A stretch of DNA of 64,000 bases from Trichlorobacter thiogenes (GCF_900167465.1 NZ_FUWR01000012.1:55731-119730), one strand, 5' to 3'; shown: positions 19,804-28,430, counted from the first letter of the stretch. A program made the numbers and translations. The notes: generated by a model from the letters alone, not told the origin.

Positions 19804-20934
19804 ATGCAGACCTATCACCCCTCATTCATATCGCTCTTCACCATCAATATGGGCTACCGCACAGGCGAACGGATTCTGGTCTTTAGCGATCTGATCCGCA
19901 GCAATGAAGCCATCAGCGAGTCTGACCAAGATCGGCGCACCCGGCTGCATGCTACGGCACAGGAACTGGCCGCTTTTGCCGCGCAGCAGTATGGCAACGC
20001 ATCCTTTGTGGATTTCCCTGCCACCCCGGCCTCCGGCGCAGAACCGCCTTTGGCGCTCTGGTCTGCCGTGTTTGGCGAGACCATTATCGAACAGTTTGAA
20101 ACCACCGGCCTGATGGGACCATTACTGGCCAAATCCATTGACACCGAAGGATTGGAGCGGGCCAGGACCATTGTGGCAGCCGGTAAAGATGCCGTGGCTA
20201 ATATCATCATCGCCCTGTCCAACAACTCCACCAGCCATACCAACTTCCGCAAGCTGGCCTGCCATGCCGGGGCACGTTTTGCCTCCCTGCCCCATTTTGA
20301 TCCAGATATGTTCGCCACCTCCATGACCGTAGACTGGCATGCCCTGGCTGCACGCACCAATCGCCTGGTTGAGGCGGTCAATCGGGCTGAATGGGCCATA
20401 GTAGAATGCCCCAACGGTACAGCCATGCATATCTGCAAAAAAGGACGCCATGCTGAAGGGGATGACGGCCTGCTGACCGCTGACGGCGCCTTTGGCAACC
20501 TGCCGGCTGGCGAGGCCTATCTGGCGCCGCTGGAGGGGGAGAGTCACGGCACCATGGTAATCGAATGGGGACCGACCGCCAAACTGCAGAGCCCGCTGAC
20601 CCTGATCATTAGCGATGGCAAGGTGCTGCGGATTGAGGGGGATGACCCGCTGCGGCAGCGTCTGGAGACCAAGTTTGCTGAAAACCCCAACTGCCGCAAC
20701 CTGGCTGAACTGGGGATCGGCACCAACGACAAGGCCAGCCGACCGGACAATGTCCTGGAGGCGGAGAAGATCCTGGGCACCATCCATCTGGCCCTGGGGG
20801 ACAACACCGGCTTTGGCGGCATTGTGGCAGCGCCGTTCCATGAGGACTATGTCTTTTACCAGCCCACCCTGACCCTGATCATGCCGGACAACAGCCAGGA
20901 GATCATCATTGATAACGGGCAACTGCAACTATGA
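19804..20934 (+). CDS. Aminopeptidase, M29 (AmpS/PepS-like) family
   Basis: The 376-residue protein looks like an M29 metallo-aminopeptidase, a cytosolic dinuclear-metal enzyme that removes N-terminal amino acids. The recognisable part is the C-terminal half: [10 protein letters not shown] near residue 300, [21 protein letters not shown] near 318-338 and the histidine in PFHEDYVFY, where this family places metal ligands. The frame is open upstream to 19678, but the ATG at 19804 follows AAAGGAGT at proper distance and is the better start. The 218-base divergent gap to sfrB must hold both promoters; no convincing sigma-70 pair with correct spacing was found. The stop overlaps the next gene by 4 bases. 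Confidence 0.82.
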   Translation: MQTYHPSFISLFTINMGYRTGERILVFSDLIRSNEAISESDQDRRTRLHATAQELAAFAAQQYGNASFVDFPATPASGAEPPLALWSAVFGETIIEQFETTGLMGPLLAKSIDTEGLERARTIVAAGKDAVANIIIALSNNSTSHTNFRKLACHAGARFASLPHFDPDMFATSMTVDWHALAARTNRLVEAVNRAEWAIVECPNGTAMHICKKGRHAEGDDGLLTADGAFGNLPAGEAYLAPLEGESHGTMVIEWGPTAKLQSPLTLIISDGKVLRIEGDDPLRQRLETKFAENPNCRNLAELGIGTNDKASRPDNVLEAEKILGTIHLALGDNTGFGGIVAAPFHEDYVFYQPTLTLIMPDNSQEIIIDNGQLQL

Positions 20935-21404
20935 CGATCTGGGTTGATGCTGATGCCTGCCCGCGGGTGATCAAAGAGATTGTCTTCCGTGCCTCGGAGC
21001 GATTGGATCTGCCGGTCATGCTGGTGGCCAACAAGCCGCTCTCCAAGCACCACTCCCGTCTGGTCAGCTCCGTGGTGGTGGATGCCGGGCCTGATATTGC
21101 TGATGACTACATTGCAGAACAGGCAACGGCCCAGGATCTGGTGATTACCGCTGATATCCCGCTGGCAGCCAGGATTGTGGCTAAAGGAGCAACCGGGATT
21201 GACCCGCGTGGTGAGCTGTACACTGAAGATAATGTAGGGGAACGGCTCTCCATGCGTGACCTGATGCAATCCCTGCGGACCGAAGGACTGGTGCAGGGCG
21301 GCCCGGCCCAGTTCGGCATGACCGACCGTCAGCGTTTTGCCTCATCACTGGATCGGGTACTGACCCGGATGGTGCGGGAGACGAAGCCTAAGACCACGGG
21401 ATAA
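20931..21404 (+). CDS. YaiI/YqxD family protein (DUF188, UPF0178)
   Basis: The 157-residue protein starts with [16 protein letters not shown], the signature of the DUF188/UPF0178 family, which has a PIN-like nuclease fold; the acidic residues at the start and in [11 protein letters not shown] would form the metal site. The function in the cell is not established. It overlaps the aminopeptidase stop by 4 bases (ATGA), so both are probably cotranscribed. Its TAA stop is followed directly by the palindromic element that precedes the A+T-rich cassette at 21467. Confidence 0.88.
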   Translation: MTIWVDADACPRVIKEIVFRASERLDLPVMLVANKPLSKHHSRLVSSVVVDAGPDIADDYIAEQATAQDLVITADIPLAARIVAKGATGIDPRGELYTEDNVGERLSMRDLMQSLRTEGLVQGGPAQFGMTDRQRFASSLDRVLTRMVRETKPKTTG

Positions 21405-21405
21405 C

Positions 21406-21466
21406 TGTTCCGTTTGGCGGGATGAGCGGTTCACGTGCGTACGCGCGTGAACCGCTTAATAACGAG
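21406..21466 (+). repeat. Palindrome-containing element, copy A, abutting a cassette junction
   Basis: The element begins TGTTCCGTTTGG one base after the yaiI stop, contains the inverted arms AGCGGTTCACG and CGTGAACCGCT (about 21425-21455), and ends AATAACGAG at the G of the G|TT cassette junction. A second copy in the same orientation relative to its cassette lies at 40482-40533 on the minus strand. Both copies share TGTTCCGTTTGG, then GG-TGA-CGGTTCACG, CGTGAACCG and AATAA-GAG. The middle of the palindrome and several single bases differ. The similarity ends at the junction. It may be a preferred integration target or part of the mobile unit. Confidence 0.75.
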
Positions 21467-22251
21467 TTGGAGGACAAAATGAATCTCAACGACAATAACA
21501 TCGTTAAATTTGATGGAGCTACATCTAGTGAAACAATTTTTCCTATTAAGGGCAAGACAACAAAGTTTGCGTTAGCTAGATCCAATTCTGCAAATGAAAT
21601 AATACCCCCAGATACTATTTTTATAATATTAAATCATGATGCAAATTATGCACTTATACAACACAACAATTTGGTGTACAATATTCCAATGGATTGCATA
21701 ACTAAAATGCATGCTGAATACATTAATGATGACGAAATAGAACAAGCTACATTGTTATTGAGCAATTATAATTATCAAGAACGTAATACGCAGAATATAT
21801 TAACAGCTTCGGCAAATAAAAATAAATTACTTGCCGATGCGCATAAAGCATTGGCAGTGTTATATGTGCTGTTACCTATACCAATTCTGCTTTACATGAT
21901 GGTTACAGAAGCTAAGTCTATTTCAGACTTTGTTGTAGGTATAGTTGTTATTTACGCTTTCTTTGGAATATTTTCCTCATTCCATTTTTTAGTATCAAAA
22001 GGAGTCGGGAAAGGGAAAAAATGGGCTCGTACCGCGTCTTCTGTTGCGGCAGTTATAATGCTACTTGGATTCCCAGTAGGAACATTTATCGGGATACACC
22101 TATTGAAGTACGCGAAATCATGGGAGCCCGCTAGCTGAAAGGAAAGGCTGTGGGGTCTCTAAATTTTAAAAGTGAATAAAAAAGAGGTTCCAACAAGGCC
22201 CTTGACCCGCCCGTCCAATAAAACTGGGCGGGCGGGTCAAGGCCGACCCCG
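21467..22251 (+). mobile_element. Solitary integron-type gene cassette A (putative)
   Basis: The 785-bp A+T-rich insert has the layout of an integron cassette: junction G|TTGGAG at 21466/21467, an ATG 12 bases later, one ORF, and a 3' hairpin ending in G|TT at 22251/22252. The 5' end GTTGGAG (R'-like) is complementary at 6 of 7 positions to TTCCAAC (R''-like) at 22188-22194, as expected if the two ends formed one attC in the circular cassette. Base composition differs clearly from the flanking yaiI and mqnD genes. No integrase gene is in the window. This is inference from structure; experimental excision is unknown. Confidence 0.65.
21479..22138 (+). CDS. Unknown membrane protein in cassette A
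   Basis: The product of 219 residues is not recognised. The first ~130 residues are soluble and polar, with many Asn, Ile and Thr residues. The C-terminal part has three hydrophobic segments (about 139-155, 163-185 and 196-214), with a basic loop GVGKGKKWAR between the last two, so the N-terminal domain may face the cytoplasm. An in-frame ATG at 21422 lies inside the palindromic element; the ATG at 21479 is chosen because GGAGG lies 5 bases upstream. Codon use is A+T-rich, unlike its neighbours. Single orphan membrane proteins of this type are common cargo of integron cassettes. Confidence 0.8.
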   Translation: MNLNDNNIVKFDGATSSETIFPIKGKTTKFALARSNSANEIIPPDTIFIILNHDANYALIQHNNLVYNIPMDCITKMHAEYINDDEIEQATLLLSNYNYQERNTQNILTASANKNKLLADAHKALAVLYVLLPIPILLYMMVTEAKSISDFVVGIVVIYAFFGIFSSFHFLVSKGVGKGKKWARTASSVAAVIMLLGFPVGTFIGIHLLKYAKSWEPAS

Positions 22252-22253
22252 TT
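22188..22253 (+). other. attC-like recombination site of cassette A
   Basis: The 66-base site reads R''-like TTCCAAC (22188-22194), AA, then a long stem GGCC-C-TTGACCCGCCCG pairing with CGGGCGGGTCAAGGCC, and finally GACCCC-GTT. The left arm has one extra C that would be extrahelical, a feature typical of attC sites and important for strand choice. The start AACAAGGC and end GACCCCGTT also look like attC. There is no T-run, so it is a poor intrinsic terminator. Confidence 0.65.
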
Positions 22254-22299
22254 ACCCAAACACAAAGACCTCAACTGCAATGAAAGCAGGTCGTGCTAG

Positions 22300-23142
22300 A
22301 TGATCAAAACAATTCTACTTACCTTTGCACTCATAATCGGTATTTCAAGCGTTGCTACGGCAAATATGCGGGCTCCCTACAGAAATGAATTCCAAGGATC
22401 AACCGAGATCCGAACGTCAATCCCAAACCTTACCGTCATGAAAGAAGAACTTCTGTTTGCATGTGATTTTCCCTACCGTGGAAGCCTGAATGAAGTACTC
22501 CATCAAACAAGGGAAGTTCAGACTTCAGCAACATACCAGGTATTTTCCACCACCGAGACAGATGCAAATTTTGACTTTATACTTACGGTGAATCAACCGG
22601 CAAAGGCCTCCATAAACGGCATTGCCTCCACGGTAAGCACGCCGGTAGAACTCAACAAACCAAAACCCAAACGCAGCTTTGGCGACACTATTGACAGTAG
22701 CTACAGGGTTTCATTCTCAGGGCATCTGAAAAAAGGGATAAACAGAATAAACGTCAGCTATTCGCAGCCAATGAGTGTCCACGAAAGAATGGGTGGGATA
22801 TACCCTTTTTTCATCACAAGCTCCTTCACCAGTACTTTTTCATACGACCTTTCGCCACTGCGTGAATGGAAGCTTGACGATGCATTCACCATGGATATAC
22901 GGATTACCTTCAAGGATGATTCAGGGTGGAGCAAGCACCTGTTCGGTAGTGATTATACGTTCCATCTGTATGGCCGATCCAAACAGGTAACAAAAGACGC
23001 CGACTATCAGGGGAGAAACGGGGGGTATTTCACGGAAATCCCCTTTGCGAAAAATCCGGCAGCGCCCAACGACAGCAATGAAATAACCATACATTTCACA
23101 AAAGATTTTCCCGAACAACTAAAGGCAACCTGTGAGTATTAA
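22300..23142 (+). CDS. Exported protein of unknown function
   Basis: The 280-residue product starts with a clear signal peptide (basic MIK, hydrophobic TILLTFALIIGISSVA, then small residues before cleavage near TAN). The mature part is rich in Ser, Thr and Phe and looks beta-strand-rich, with two cysteines (in FACDF and TCEY) that could form a disulfide between the beginning and the end of the mature chain. No family was recognised. The gene is less G+C-rich than mqnD and starts 47 bases beyond the attC-like site, so it may belong to the same accessory patch. I found no attC-like hairpin after its stop, and so do not call it a cassette. Confidence 0.75.
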   Translation: MIKTILLTFALIIGISSVATANMRAPYRNEFQGSTEIRTSIPNLTVMKEELLFACDFPYRGSLNEVLHQTREVQTSATYQVFSTTETDANFDFILTVNQPAKASINGIASTVSTPVELNKPKPKRSFGDTIDSSYRVSFSGHLKKGINRINVSYSQPMSVHERMGGIYPFFITSSFTSTFSYDLSPLREWKLDDAFTMDIRITFKDDSGWSKHLFGSDYTFHLYGRSKQVTKDADYQGRNGGYFTEIPFAKNPAAPNDSNEITIHFTKDFPEQLKATCEY

Positions 23143-23177
23143 CAGCATCACCCCCAGACCAAAACAGTGGAGCAGCT

Positions 23178-24011
23178 ATGAAAAACCCCTTAACCCTTGG
23201 ATTCTCCCCCTGCCCTAACGACACCTTCATGTTCTATCCGCTGGTGCATGGCCTGGTGGATACCGGCGGCTACAGCTTTAACGAGCGGCTGGAGGATGTG
23301 GAGACCCTTAATAAGCTGGCCGTGAAAGGGGTGCTGGATGTGACCAAGGTGTCATACGCCGCCCTGGGGCATTTCCGCGAACAGTACGCCCTGCTGCGGG
23401 CAGGCAGCGCCCTGGGGCGCGGTTGCGGACCGCTGCTGGTGGCCAAGGAGCCGCTCGACCCTGCTGCGCTGCAGGGGAAGACCATTGCCATTCCGGGCCG
23501 CTACACCACGGCTCACCTGTTGATGCGGCTCTATAACCCTAGCCTGACCACCTTTCTGGAGATGCCGTTCCATGAGATCATGGATGCGGTTATGACCGGC
23601 AGGGCTGACGCCGGGGTGATCATCCACGAATCCCGCTTTACCTATCAGGGCTTTGGCCTGCATCAGCTGGTTGATCTGGGTGAGTGGTGGGAGAACGAAA
23701 CCGGCCTGCCGATCCCGCTGGGCGGGATTGTAGCCAAGCGCAGCCTGGGGGCGGACACCATCCGCAGCATTGAACAGGCCCTGGCTGCCGGGGTGGAGTA
23801 TGCCCGCAGCAACCCTGCAGCAGCAACCCAGTATATCCGGGAGCATGCCCAGGAGATGAACGAGCAGGTCTGCGCCGCCCATATCGGGCTGTATGTCAAT
23901 GACTTCTCGCAGCAGTTGGGTGCGGAGGGAGAGCAGGCCATTACAGAGCTGTTGCGGAGGGCTGAGGCTGCCGGAATCGTGCCAGCCTCAGACAAGTCTC
24001 TATTTATCTAG
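23178..24011 (+). CDS. mqnD: 1,4-dihydroxy-6-naphthoate synthase MqnD (futalosine pathway)
   Basis: MqnD converts cyclic de-hypoxanthine futalosine to 1,4-dihydroxy-6-naphthoate in the futalosine route to menaquinone. The 277-residue protein begins LTLGFSPCPNDTFMFYPLVHG, diagnostic for the family, with a periplasmic-binding-protein-like fold. Further motifs are VTKVSYAALGH, LLVAKEPL, IAIPGRYTTAHLL near residue 97 and DAGVIIHESRFTY near 141. The ATG follows GGAGC at 23168. It indicates that this organism makes menaquinone by the alternative pathway. The neighbours are unrelated. Confidence 0.94.
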   Translation: MKNPLTLGFSPCPNDTFMFYPLVHGLVDTGGYSFNERLEDVETLNKLAVKGVLDVTKVSYAALGHFREQYALLRAGSALGRGCGPLLVAKEPLDPAALQGKTIAIPGRYTTAHLLMRLYNPSLTTFLEMPFHEIMDAVMTGRADAGVIIHESRFTYQGFGLHQLVDLGEWWENETGLPIPLGGIVAKRSLGADTIRSIEQALAAGVEYARSNPAAATQYIREHAQEMNEQVCAAHIGLYVNDFSQQLGAEGEQAITELLRRAEAAGIVPASDKSLFI

Positions 24012-24016
24012 AAAAG

Positions 24017-24140
24017 CAGCTCACGCGGAGATGCGGAGACGCGAAGAGTAAAATAAACTTGGCACACCTGAATTTTAGCTTCACCTGCCGCGTTATTTTC
24101 TGTTTTCTCCGCGAGCCCCGCGGCTCCGCGTGCGCACCTG
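24017..24140. repeat. Long-arm inverted repeat between mqnD and the YkgJ gene
   Basis: The left part contains CTCACGCGGAGATGCGGAG (24020-24038) and the right part CTCCGCGTGCG (24124-24134) plus CTCCGCGAGCC (24107-24117). The segments can pair into a branched hairpin enclosing an A+T-rich middle. The GCGGAGAYGCGGAGACGCG style is that of short dispersed intergenic repeats. It may end mqnD transcription, but a clear T-run is lacking. Confidence 0.5.
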
Positions 24141-24173
24141 CCGTTTTAGATTTATTTAAAAAGGAGCACGTAT

Positions 24174-24473
24174 ATGGCCCTTTTTCAGCGCAATCGAAAA
24201 ATGCTGCACGGCATCTTACTTGATCACCCGGAAGATGGAAACGAGCGTTGCGCCAGCTGTGACGCCTCCTGCTGCCAAGGTTTTCCCAGCGTTGAGCTGA
24301 CTGCTGAAGAGTACGCCACCCTGCAGCAGTTGGGGGCAAAACGGCTTGAATTTACCCTGAATGGCCACTATTATCTAATGATTGAACTGGGCTGTGAATT
24401 TCTGGTCGGCAACCGCTGCGGCATTTACCACCACCGCCCGGCAATCTGCCGCCGCTTTACCTGCACCGAATAA
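24174..24473 (+). CDS. YkgJ-family cysteine-cluster protein
   Basis: The 99-residue protein has the cysteine spacing of the YkgJ (CxxxCxxCC) family: CASCDASCC near residues 26-34, then GCEFLVGNRCGIYHHRPAICRRFTC near the C-terminus, which corresponds to the family motif of a putative metal- or cluster-binding protein. The function is not known. The start is supported by AAGGAG 9 bases upstream. Downstream lies a structured repeat and then terC. Confidence 0.85.
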   Translation: MALFQRNRKMLHGILLDHPEDGNERCASCDASCCQGFPSVELTAEEYATLQQLGAKRLEFTLNGHYYLMIELGCEFLVGNRCGIYHHRPAICRRFTCTE

Positions 24474-24475
24474 CC

Positions 24476-24608
24476 TTGAAAACGTCATGAGGAAGGCCGG
24501 ATACAAGGCGTAGGACACGCAACTACCGAGACATACCAAATACAGGTAGGCGAGGTAGTGAGTACCGCGCAACGCAGTAGACGGCCTCCGCAGTAGTTTT
24601 CTGCATTT
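24476..24608. repeat. Structured intergenic repeat upstream of terC
   Basis: Outer arms TTGAAAACGTCATGAGGAAG (from 24476) and GGCCTCCGCAGTAGTTTTC (ending near 24602) pair imperfectly. Inside, ACTACCGAGACATACC and GGTAGGCGAGGTAGT form a second stem-loop. The nested structure, its location strictly between two genes and its lack of coding potential suggest a dispersed non-autonomous repeat. I considered a yybP-ykoY manganese riboswitch because terC follows, but the conserved sequences of that riboswitch were not found. Confidence 0.5.
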
Positions 24609-24622
24609 GAAAGGATTGATCC

Positions 24623-25384
24623 ATGGATTGGCTGACAGATCCCCAGGCCTGGCTGGCCCTCTTGACCCTGACTGCCCTTGAGATTGTACTGGGCATCGAC
24701 AACATCATCTTTATCAGCATCCTGACCGGCAAACTACCGGAACAGCAACGCCCCAAGGCGCAGAAAATAGGACTGTCGCTGGCCATGATCACCCGCATCA
24801 TGCTGCTGTTCTCACTGGCCTGGATCATGAAACTGACCGCACCGTTCTTCCATGTTCTGGGCCACGGTGTATCAGGGCGTGACATTATCCTGATCGTGGG
24901 TGGCCTGTTTCTGCTGGCCAAGAGCACCATGGAAATTCACGACAAGCTGGAGGGGGAAGAGCATCATGCCGATGGAGGTAAGGGAGCCGTCTCCTTCAAC
25001 AGTGTGCTGATACAGATCATGTTTCTGGACATCATCTTTTCGCTGGATTCGGTGATTACTGCCGTGGGCATGGCCCGCCAGCTGGGGGTCATGGTGACTG
25101 CTGTGGTCATATCGGTGGGGATCATGATGTTTTTTGCCGGAGCAGTGGGGAAATTTGTTGACCGGCACCCTACGGTCAAGGTGCTGGCTCTTTCCTTCCT
25201 GCTGATGATCGGGGTGGCGCTGATTGCCGATGGTCTCTCGTTCCACATCCCTAAGGGCTACATCTACTTTGCCATGGCCTTCTCGGTCTTTGTGGAGATG
25301 ATCAACATCAAGGTCCGCAGCAGCTCTGAAAAGCCGGTCAAGCTGCGGCAGCAACTGGTGGGGGAGATTGACGAACTGGATTAA
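24623..25384 (+). CDS. TerC-family integral membrane protein
   Basis: The 253-residue protein has about seven membrane spans and the two characteristic acidic motifs of TerC proteins: LEIVLGIDNIIFI near residues 21-33 and MFLDIIFSLDSVITAVGMA near 134-152. TerC relatives are linked to tellurite resistance and to manganese export during secretion; which applies here cannot be told. A histidine-containing loop, EEHHADGG, lies between the halves. The start ATG follows AAAGGA. It converges with queF across a shared terminator. Confidence 0.9.
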   Translation: MDWLTDPQAWLALLTLTALEIVLGIDNIIFISILTGKLPEQQRPKAQKIGLSLAMITRIMLLFSLAWIMKLTAPFFHVLGHGVSGRDIILIVGGLFLLAKSTMEIHDKLEGEEHHADGGKGAVSFNSVLIQIMFLDIIFSLDSVITAVGMARQLGVMVTAVVISVGIMMFFAGAVGKFVDRHPTVKVLALSFLLMIGVALIADGLSFHIPKGYIYFAMAFSVFVEMINIKVRSSSEKPVKLRQQLVGEIDELD

Positions 25385-25435
25385 AAAGCAGTTCACGGAG
25401 AGACGCGTCCCCGCGCCTCCCCGTGAACCGGTTTT
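25383..25435. terminator. Bidirectional terminator between terC and queF
   Basis: Arms AGCAGTTCACGG (about 25387-25398) and CCGTGAACCGGTT (25421-25433) pair, with a G+C-rich inner part. An A-run precedes and a T-run follows, so it can terminate both the plus-strand terC and the minus-strand queF transcripts. It overlaps the stop codons of both genes. Confidence 0.75.
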
Positions 25436-25868
25436 AAGCCTTCCTATATTCCGCCGTTGGCCAGAAAGGAATCCCGCCCCGTGGGGTAAATTCTCCCTTA
25501 ACCCGCAGCCAGACCGGATCCATCAGCTTGACCAGATCATTACAGATCCGGTTGACACCGGCCTCATGAAACTCTCCATGCATCCTGAATGATCCCAGAT
25601 ACAGCTTCAGGCTCTTGCTCTCCACACAGCGCTGATCCGGCTGGTAATCAATAATGATCGTGCCGAAGTCAGGCTGGCCAGTCATGGGGCAGAGGCAGGT
25701 AAACTCAGGACAGCTGATATGCAGCGTCCCGGTGCAACCGCAGGGGTTCAGCTCCGGGTTGGCATAGGGGGAGGGAAACCACTCCAACAGCCCGGCATCA
25801 GGCGCATCGTAGCAGTAGGTAGTTGCCTTACCTTCACCCAGTGTCTTCAATCCTTCATGCAGTTCCAT
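25434..25868 (-). CDS. queF: NADPH-dependent 7-cyano-7-deazaguanine reductase QueF
   Basis: QueF reduces preQ0 to preQ1 in queuosine biosynthesis, a four-electron nitrile reduction using NADPH. The 144-residue product is the short single-domain (YkvM-type) form. It has the catalytic cysteine region [16 protein letters not shown] near residues 53-68 and the QueF motif ESKSLKLY near 83-90, followed by FRMHGEFHE with the substrate-binding Glu and His. The start is set by GGGAGG upstream. No preQ1 riboswitch was recognised in the short 5' region shared with the divergent MaoC gene. Confidence 0.95.
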   Translation of the reverse strand: MELHEGLKTLGEGKATTYCYDAPDAGLLEWFPSPYANPELNPCGCTGTLHISCPEFTCLCPMTGQPDFGTIIIDYQPDQRCVESKSLKLYLGSFRMHGEFHEAGVNRICNDLVKLMDPVWLRVKGEFTPRGGIPFWPTAEYRKA

Positions 25869-25949
25869 CGATTCCTCCCTTGCAAAGCTGTTTCCCTTGA
25901 GTAGAATTGATTCTATACATCTATTTCACCGGATTTGAAAGGAGAAGCC

Positions 25950-26426
25950 ATGTCTGCAGCAGAACAGCTTCTTGCCGTATATCAACAGCAGAAGGGCCAG
26001 GAGATTGCGGTGGGTGACTGGCTGCTGATCGATCAGGCCAGGATTGACGCCTTTGCCCAGGCCACCGGCGACCTGCAGTGGATCCATATTGACCCGCAAC
26101 GGGCTGCCGTGGAATCCCCCTACAAGAGCACCATTGCCCACGGCTTCCTGACCCTGTCGCTGTTGCCGCTGCTGACCCAGGCAAATGCAGCCGGACAGTT
26201 TGAGAAAAACTATCCCGGCATGCGGCTGCGGGTTAATTATGGCCTGAACAAGGTCCGCTTTCCTGCCCCGGTCAAGCCGGGTGACCGTCTGAGGGCCCAC
26301 ACCAGCATACTGGATGCAAGCATGGCCGGAAACGGGGTCGAGATTATCTATCTGCTGACAATTGAGATCGATGGTACCGATAAACCTGCCTGTGTTGCTG
26401 AACAGGTCATCAGAGTCTATCCTTAA
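25950..26426 (+). CDS. MaoC-like (R)-hydratase/dehydratase
   Basis: The 158-residue protein is a hot-dog-fold MaoC-like hydratase. The catalytic region is visible: FAQATGDLQWIHIDP near residues 36-50 with the Asp and His of the hydratase-2 motif, followed by IAHGFLTLSLL near 67-77. Such enzymes hydrate enoyl-CoA thioesters. An in-frame TTG at 25935 was rejected; the ATG at 25950 has AAAGGAG at a 6-base spacing. It stands 11 bases before the HEAGH membrane protein gene and may share its transcript. The natural substrate is unknown. Confidence 0.9.
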   Translation: MSAAEQLLAVYQQQKGQEIAVGDWLLIDQARIDAFAQATGDLQWIHIDPQRAAVESPYKSTIAHGFLTLSLLPLLTQANAAGQFEKNYPGMRLRVNYGLNKVRFPAPVKPGDRLRAHTSILDASMAGNGVEIIYLLTIEIDGTDKPACVAEQVIRVYP

Positions 26427-26437
26427 AGGTAACCAGC

Positions 26438-27160
26438 ATGCACTTGGATCTCTGCCCAAAATGCGGTCATATTCTTTCAGCACCAGCCACCAGCTGCCCC
26501 CGTTGCGGGGTGATCTTTGCCAAACTGGCCCAGGCAGAGGCCCGCAGAAAACAGGCGGACCAACAGCCAGAAGCTGGTCTGCTCCGACAGGTATTCTTGT
26601 ATATTAAGACTGGAGAGCATGCTGTTCTGATTGGCGCTAAAGCGGTTTTGTTGGTCATACTGGTGGCATACGGGCTTAAACTCATCTTCACGCCGATCCT
26701 GGATTTCCCCAACACAAGCTGGCTGCTGCATAGCGTCAACCTGGTCTTTCATGAGGCAGGCCACGTCTTTTTCAGCCCGTTCGGGCGTTTTCTGCATGTG
26801 CTGGGTGGCACCCTGGGCCAGCTGATTATCCCGGCAGTGGTGATCTGCACATTTCTCTGGCAGCGCGATACCTTTGGCGCAGCCGTCGGCGCCTGGTGGC
26901 TGGGGGAGAGCTTTTTAGACATTGCCCCCTATATCAATGATGCCCGTGCCGGCCAGCTGATGCTGCTGGGTGGCGTCACCGGCAGTGAAGTTGAAGATTA
27001 TCACGACTGGGAAGTGCTGCTGACCAAACTGCATATGATGCAGTACGACCATACCCTGGCACGCCTTTCCTTCAGTATCGGCAGCCTGCTGATGTTGTCT
27101 GCCATGCTCTGGGGCAGCTATCTGCTCTGGAAGGGCTGGCAGTCACGCAGCAGCCTTTAG
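26438..27160 (+). CDS. Zinc-ribbon membrane protein with HEAGH motif, putative metalloprotease
   Basis: The 240-residue protein starts with a zinc ribbon (CPKC at residues 6-9 and CPRC at 20-23). It continues with a hydrophobic segment at about 59-80, then HEAGH (about residues 105-109), an HExxH zinc-protease motif right at a membrane segment, and two to three more hydrophobic stretches. A histidine/aspartate-containing segment GSEVEDYHDWE follows near 183-193 and may supply the third ligand. The arrangement recalls membrane metalloproteases of the site-2 type, but no family is named with confidence. It follows the MaoC gene after 11 bases. Confidence 0.75.
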   Translation: MHLDLCPKCGHILSAPATSCPRCGVIFAKLAQAEARRKQADQQPEAGLLRQVFLYIKTGEHAVLIGAKAVLLVILVAYGLKLIFTPILDFPNTSWLLHSVNLVFHEAGHVFFSPFGRFLHVLGGTLGQLIIPAVVICTFLWQRDTFGAAVGAWWLGESFLDIAPYINDARAGQLMLLGGVTGSEVEDYHDWEVLLTKLHMMQYDHTLARLSFSIGSLLMLSAMLWGSYLLWKGWQSRSSL

Positions 27161-27314
27161 CGACCTGACTCATAAGGAGCATTCAGTATTGCACTCTTTT
27201 TGATCATCTCCGCCTGACCACCACGCAGCAATCCTGCCGCAGATCGTATACAGCATACGCCAAATGGTATCGTAACATTTAAATATCATTACTGTATTTC
27301 AATGTATTAAGATT

Positions 27315-27330
27315 TGGCACGGCCTATGCT
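27315..27330 (+). promoter_or_regulatory. Sigma-54 promoter of nifHDK
   Basis: TGGCACGGCCTATGCT has the -24 GG (27316-27317) and -12 GC (27328-27329) with exactly 10 bases between, matching the sigma-54 consensus. Transcription should start near 27341, giving a leader of about 140 bases to nifH. The 322-base gap upstream of nifH otherwise holds an A+T-rich tract (about 27265-27310) and a short inverted repeat CGTAT/ATACG (27245-27259), a possible activator site. Confidence 0.88.
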
Positions 27331-27353
27331 TATGCCTAAACCAGCATCTTTGA

Positions 27354-28347
<994 letters not shown>

Positions 28348-28349
<2 letters not shown>

Positions 28350-28430
28350 CCCCCCTCAATCCCCCCTTGTCAGGGGGGAAGCTAAGCTCAAGCCCCTCCC
28401 CTGATAAGGGGAGGCGGGGGAGGGGTTTAA
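28348..28430. repeat. C/G-run palindromic repeat, copy 1 (nifH-nifD gap)
   Basis: The 83-bp element begins within the nifH TAA stop. It consists of one hairpin CCCCCC-TTGTCA-GGGGGG followed by a second, CTCCCCTGATAAGGGGAG, flanked by outer arms AACCCCCCTC and GAGGGGTTTAA. A close copy fills the nifD-nifK gap (29892-29981). Both lie in the same orientation and both start in a stop codon. Such structures could stabilise segments of the nifHDK mRNA. Confidence 0.85.

Noticed and set aside
22254..23170. Third integron cassette containing the exported protein gene
   Set aside because: GTTACCC at the 5' side has no complementary R''-like box after the stop codon at 23142 and no hairpin follows.
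24476..24622. yybP-ykoY manganese riboswitch upstream of terC
   Set aside because: The gene context is suggestive, but the conserved riboswitch sequence blocks were not found; the region is better explained as a structured repeat.
25869..25949. preQ1 riboswitch for queF
   Set aside because: The short divergent region contains no recognisable C-rich loop and tail typical of preQ1 aptamers.
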